Shown here one piece after another: positions 5,707 through 6,463 of a stretch of DNA of 6,463 bases. The notes under the pieces are model-generated. The model worked only from the letters and a program-made list of their open reading frames with translations, was not told the DNA's origin and did not search any database. Position 1 is the stretch's first letter; the number at the start of each line of letters is the position of its first letter. The translations under genes were made by a program, and so were the position numbers. This stretch comes from an uncultured Bacilli bacterium (lineage in GTDB: Bacteria; Bacillota_I; Bacilli_A; RF39; UBA660). Where the stretch lies: contig CAJUGE010000052.1 in NCBI GenBank assembly GCA_910586295.1, positions 1-6,463 of the forward strand, in the 5' to 3' direction.

Positions 5707-6463
5707 TTACACTTGTATTAGTTTATTTTTCATTAGTAACTTCATTCCTTCACACATTAAGTTCATACTAGCATTTATGTCTCTTTCTATAACTGAGTCA
5801 CATTCTGTGCAGTGATATTCTCTTTTGCTTAAATCTTTCATACTACTGTCTTTATTTCCACAATGACTACATATTTGTGAGCTTGCATAATAAGGACTAA
5901 CACTTATTAACTCTTTGTTATTCCATTTACATTTGTACTTTAATATTCTAAGTATTTCCCCAAATGTACTATTTAGTATCTCTTTCCTTAGATTTTTCGC
6001 ACTACGTTCTTTACTAGTCATACTTTTTATATTTAGGCTTTCTGTTACTATTATATCGTTATTTTTTATTATCTTACTTACTATTTCTTCACTTGTCTTT
6101 TTTCTAGCGTTTCTTAGTTTTCTATACACCTCTTCTAGTTTTATTAAGTTCTTATTATAGTTATTACTTCCCTTTATCTTTCTCGATAAATTTCTTTGTT
6201 CTCTTTTTGTTTTCTTCTCATACTTTGTTAAGTGTCTTGGATTACCATAATATTCATAGTCACTTGTTGTTATTAGTGTCTTTACTCCTAAGTCTATTCC
6301 TACTATGTTATTCATTTCATTTCTAGATAGTTCTATTTTCTCTTCTACACATACACTAGCGTAGTATTTATTTCCTATTCTACTTACTGTAGCATTTATT
6401 ATTCTAGCGTTAAACTCTTTTAACTTTCTATATCCTCTTATACTTACTTCTCCTAATTTTGGA
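5707..6463 (-). CDS. tnpB: TnpB-like RNA-guided nuclease, IS200/IS605 type (5' end outside window)
   Basis: The frame is open to the window edge: 49 in-frame residues precede the ATG at 6315, beginning PKLGEVSIRGYRKLKEF, which is typical TnpB sequence. The true start is therefore outside, and about 251 residues are visible of a family usually near 370-400. Counting from the ATG at 6315, the RuvC residues are D8 in VGIDLGVK (RuvC-I), E92 in IIVTESLNIKSM (RuvC-II) and D179 in ERDINAS (RuvC-III). The zinc finger has C149, C152, C169 and C172 (CSHC and CTEC). All are intact, so nuclease activity is plausible. TnpB cuts DNA next to a short transposon-associated motif using an omega RNA, which helps the element persist. 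The probable scaffold RNA follows the stop. Whether a tnpA transposase lies upstream cannot be seen. The transcript runs toward the convergent plus-strand ORF. Confidence 0.93.
   Translation of the reverse strand, partial: PKLGEVSIRGYRKLKEFNARIINATVSRIGNKYYASVCVEEKIELSRNEMNNIVGIDLGVKTLITTSDYEYYGNPRHLTKYEKKTKREQRNLSRKIKGSNNYNKNLIKLEEVYRKLRNARKKTSEEIVSKIIKNNDIIVTESLNIKSMTSKERSAKNLRKEILNSTFGEILRILKYKCKWNNKELISVSPYYASSQICSHCGNKDSSMKDLSKREYHCTECDSVIERDINASMNLMCEGMKLLMKNKLIQV

Noticed and set aside
5915..6160. Plus-strand 81-residue hydrophobic ORF that looks like a membrane protein
   Set aside because: It is the antisense of lysine-rich tnpB; Lys codons read in reverse give Phe and Leu, which mimics membrane segments.
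5707..6315. Taking the ATG at 6315 as the start of tnpB
   Set aside because: The frame stays open for 49 more residues to the window edge and these residues read as typical TnpB sequence, so the ATG is internal (before VGIDLGVK).

Overview
The window is very AT-rich, with G+C estimated by eye at about a quarter. Shine-Dalgarno sites are AGGAGG-like, promoters are sigma-A type, and intrinsic terminators end in T runs. Together these suggest a low-GC Firmicute of class Clostridia. The species cannot be fixed from the sequence alone. No rRNA, tRNA or CRISPR array was seen.

Layout. Almost everything reads on the minus strand. At the left edge (1-7) is the start of a minus-strand gene that leaves the window. 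A bidirectional terminator hairpin (100-136) separates it from an unrecognised 147-residue basic protein (170-613), which has its own promoter. Next is a 1063-residue SWIM zinc-finger/SNF2 ATPase (698-3889) behind a perfect TTGACA-N17-TATAAT promoter. Upstream lies a two-gene unit (5183-4042): an intact 85-residue protein of unknown function whose stop overlaps, as ATGA, the start of a HipA/CtkA-like kinase gene. The kinase gene is dead. It has two frameshifts and appears to have lost four residues that carried the catalytic DRH of the kinase loop.

A plus-strand ORF (5243-5530) diverges from this unit and ends in a clean intrinsic terminator. Its start is uncertain, because the only good ribosome binding site leads into an out-of-frame ATG. 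The right end is the 3' part of an IS200/IS605-type tnpB (5707 to the window edge). It keeps the RuvC D/E/D residues and a four-cysteine zinc finger. Downstream of it is a structured stretch (about 5590-5706) that looks like the omega (reRNA) guide scaffold and right end of the element.

How the parts relate. Three themes are visible: a chromosomal-type SNF2 ATPase, a decayed kinase toxin-like locus whose small partner survives, and a transposon end that may still make a guide RNA. The strongest points for follow-up are the kinase decay with retention of its partner, the TnpB/omega RNA pair, and the odd start and repeated heptamers of the plus-strand ORF.
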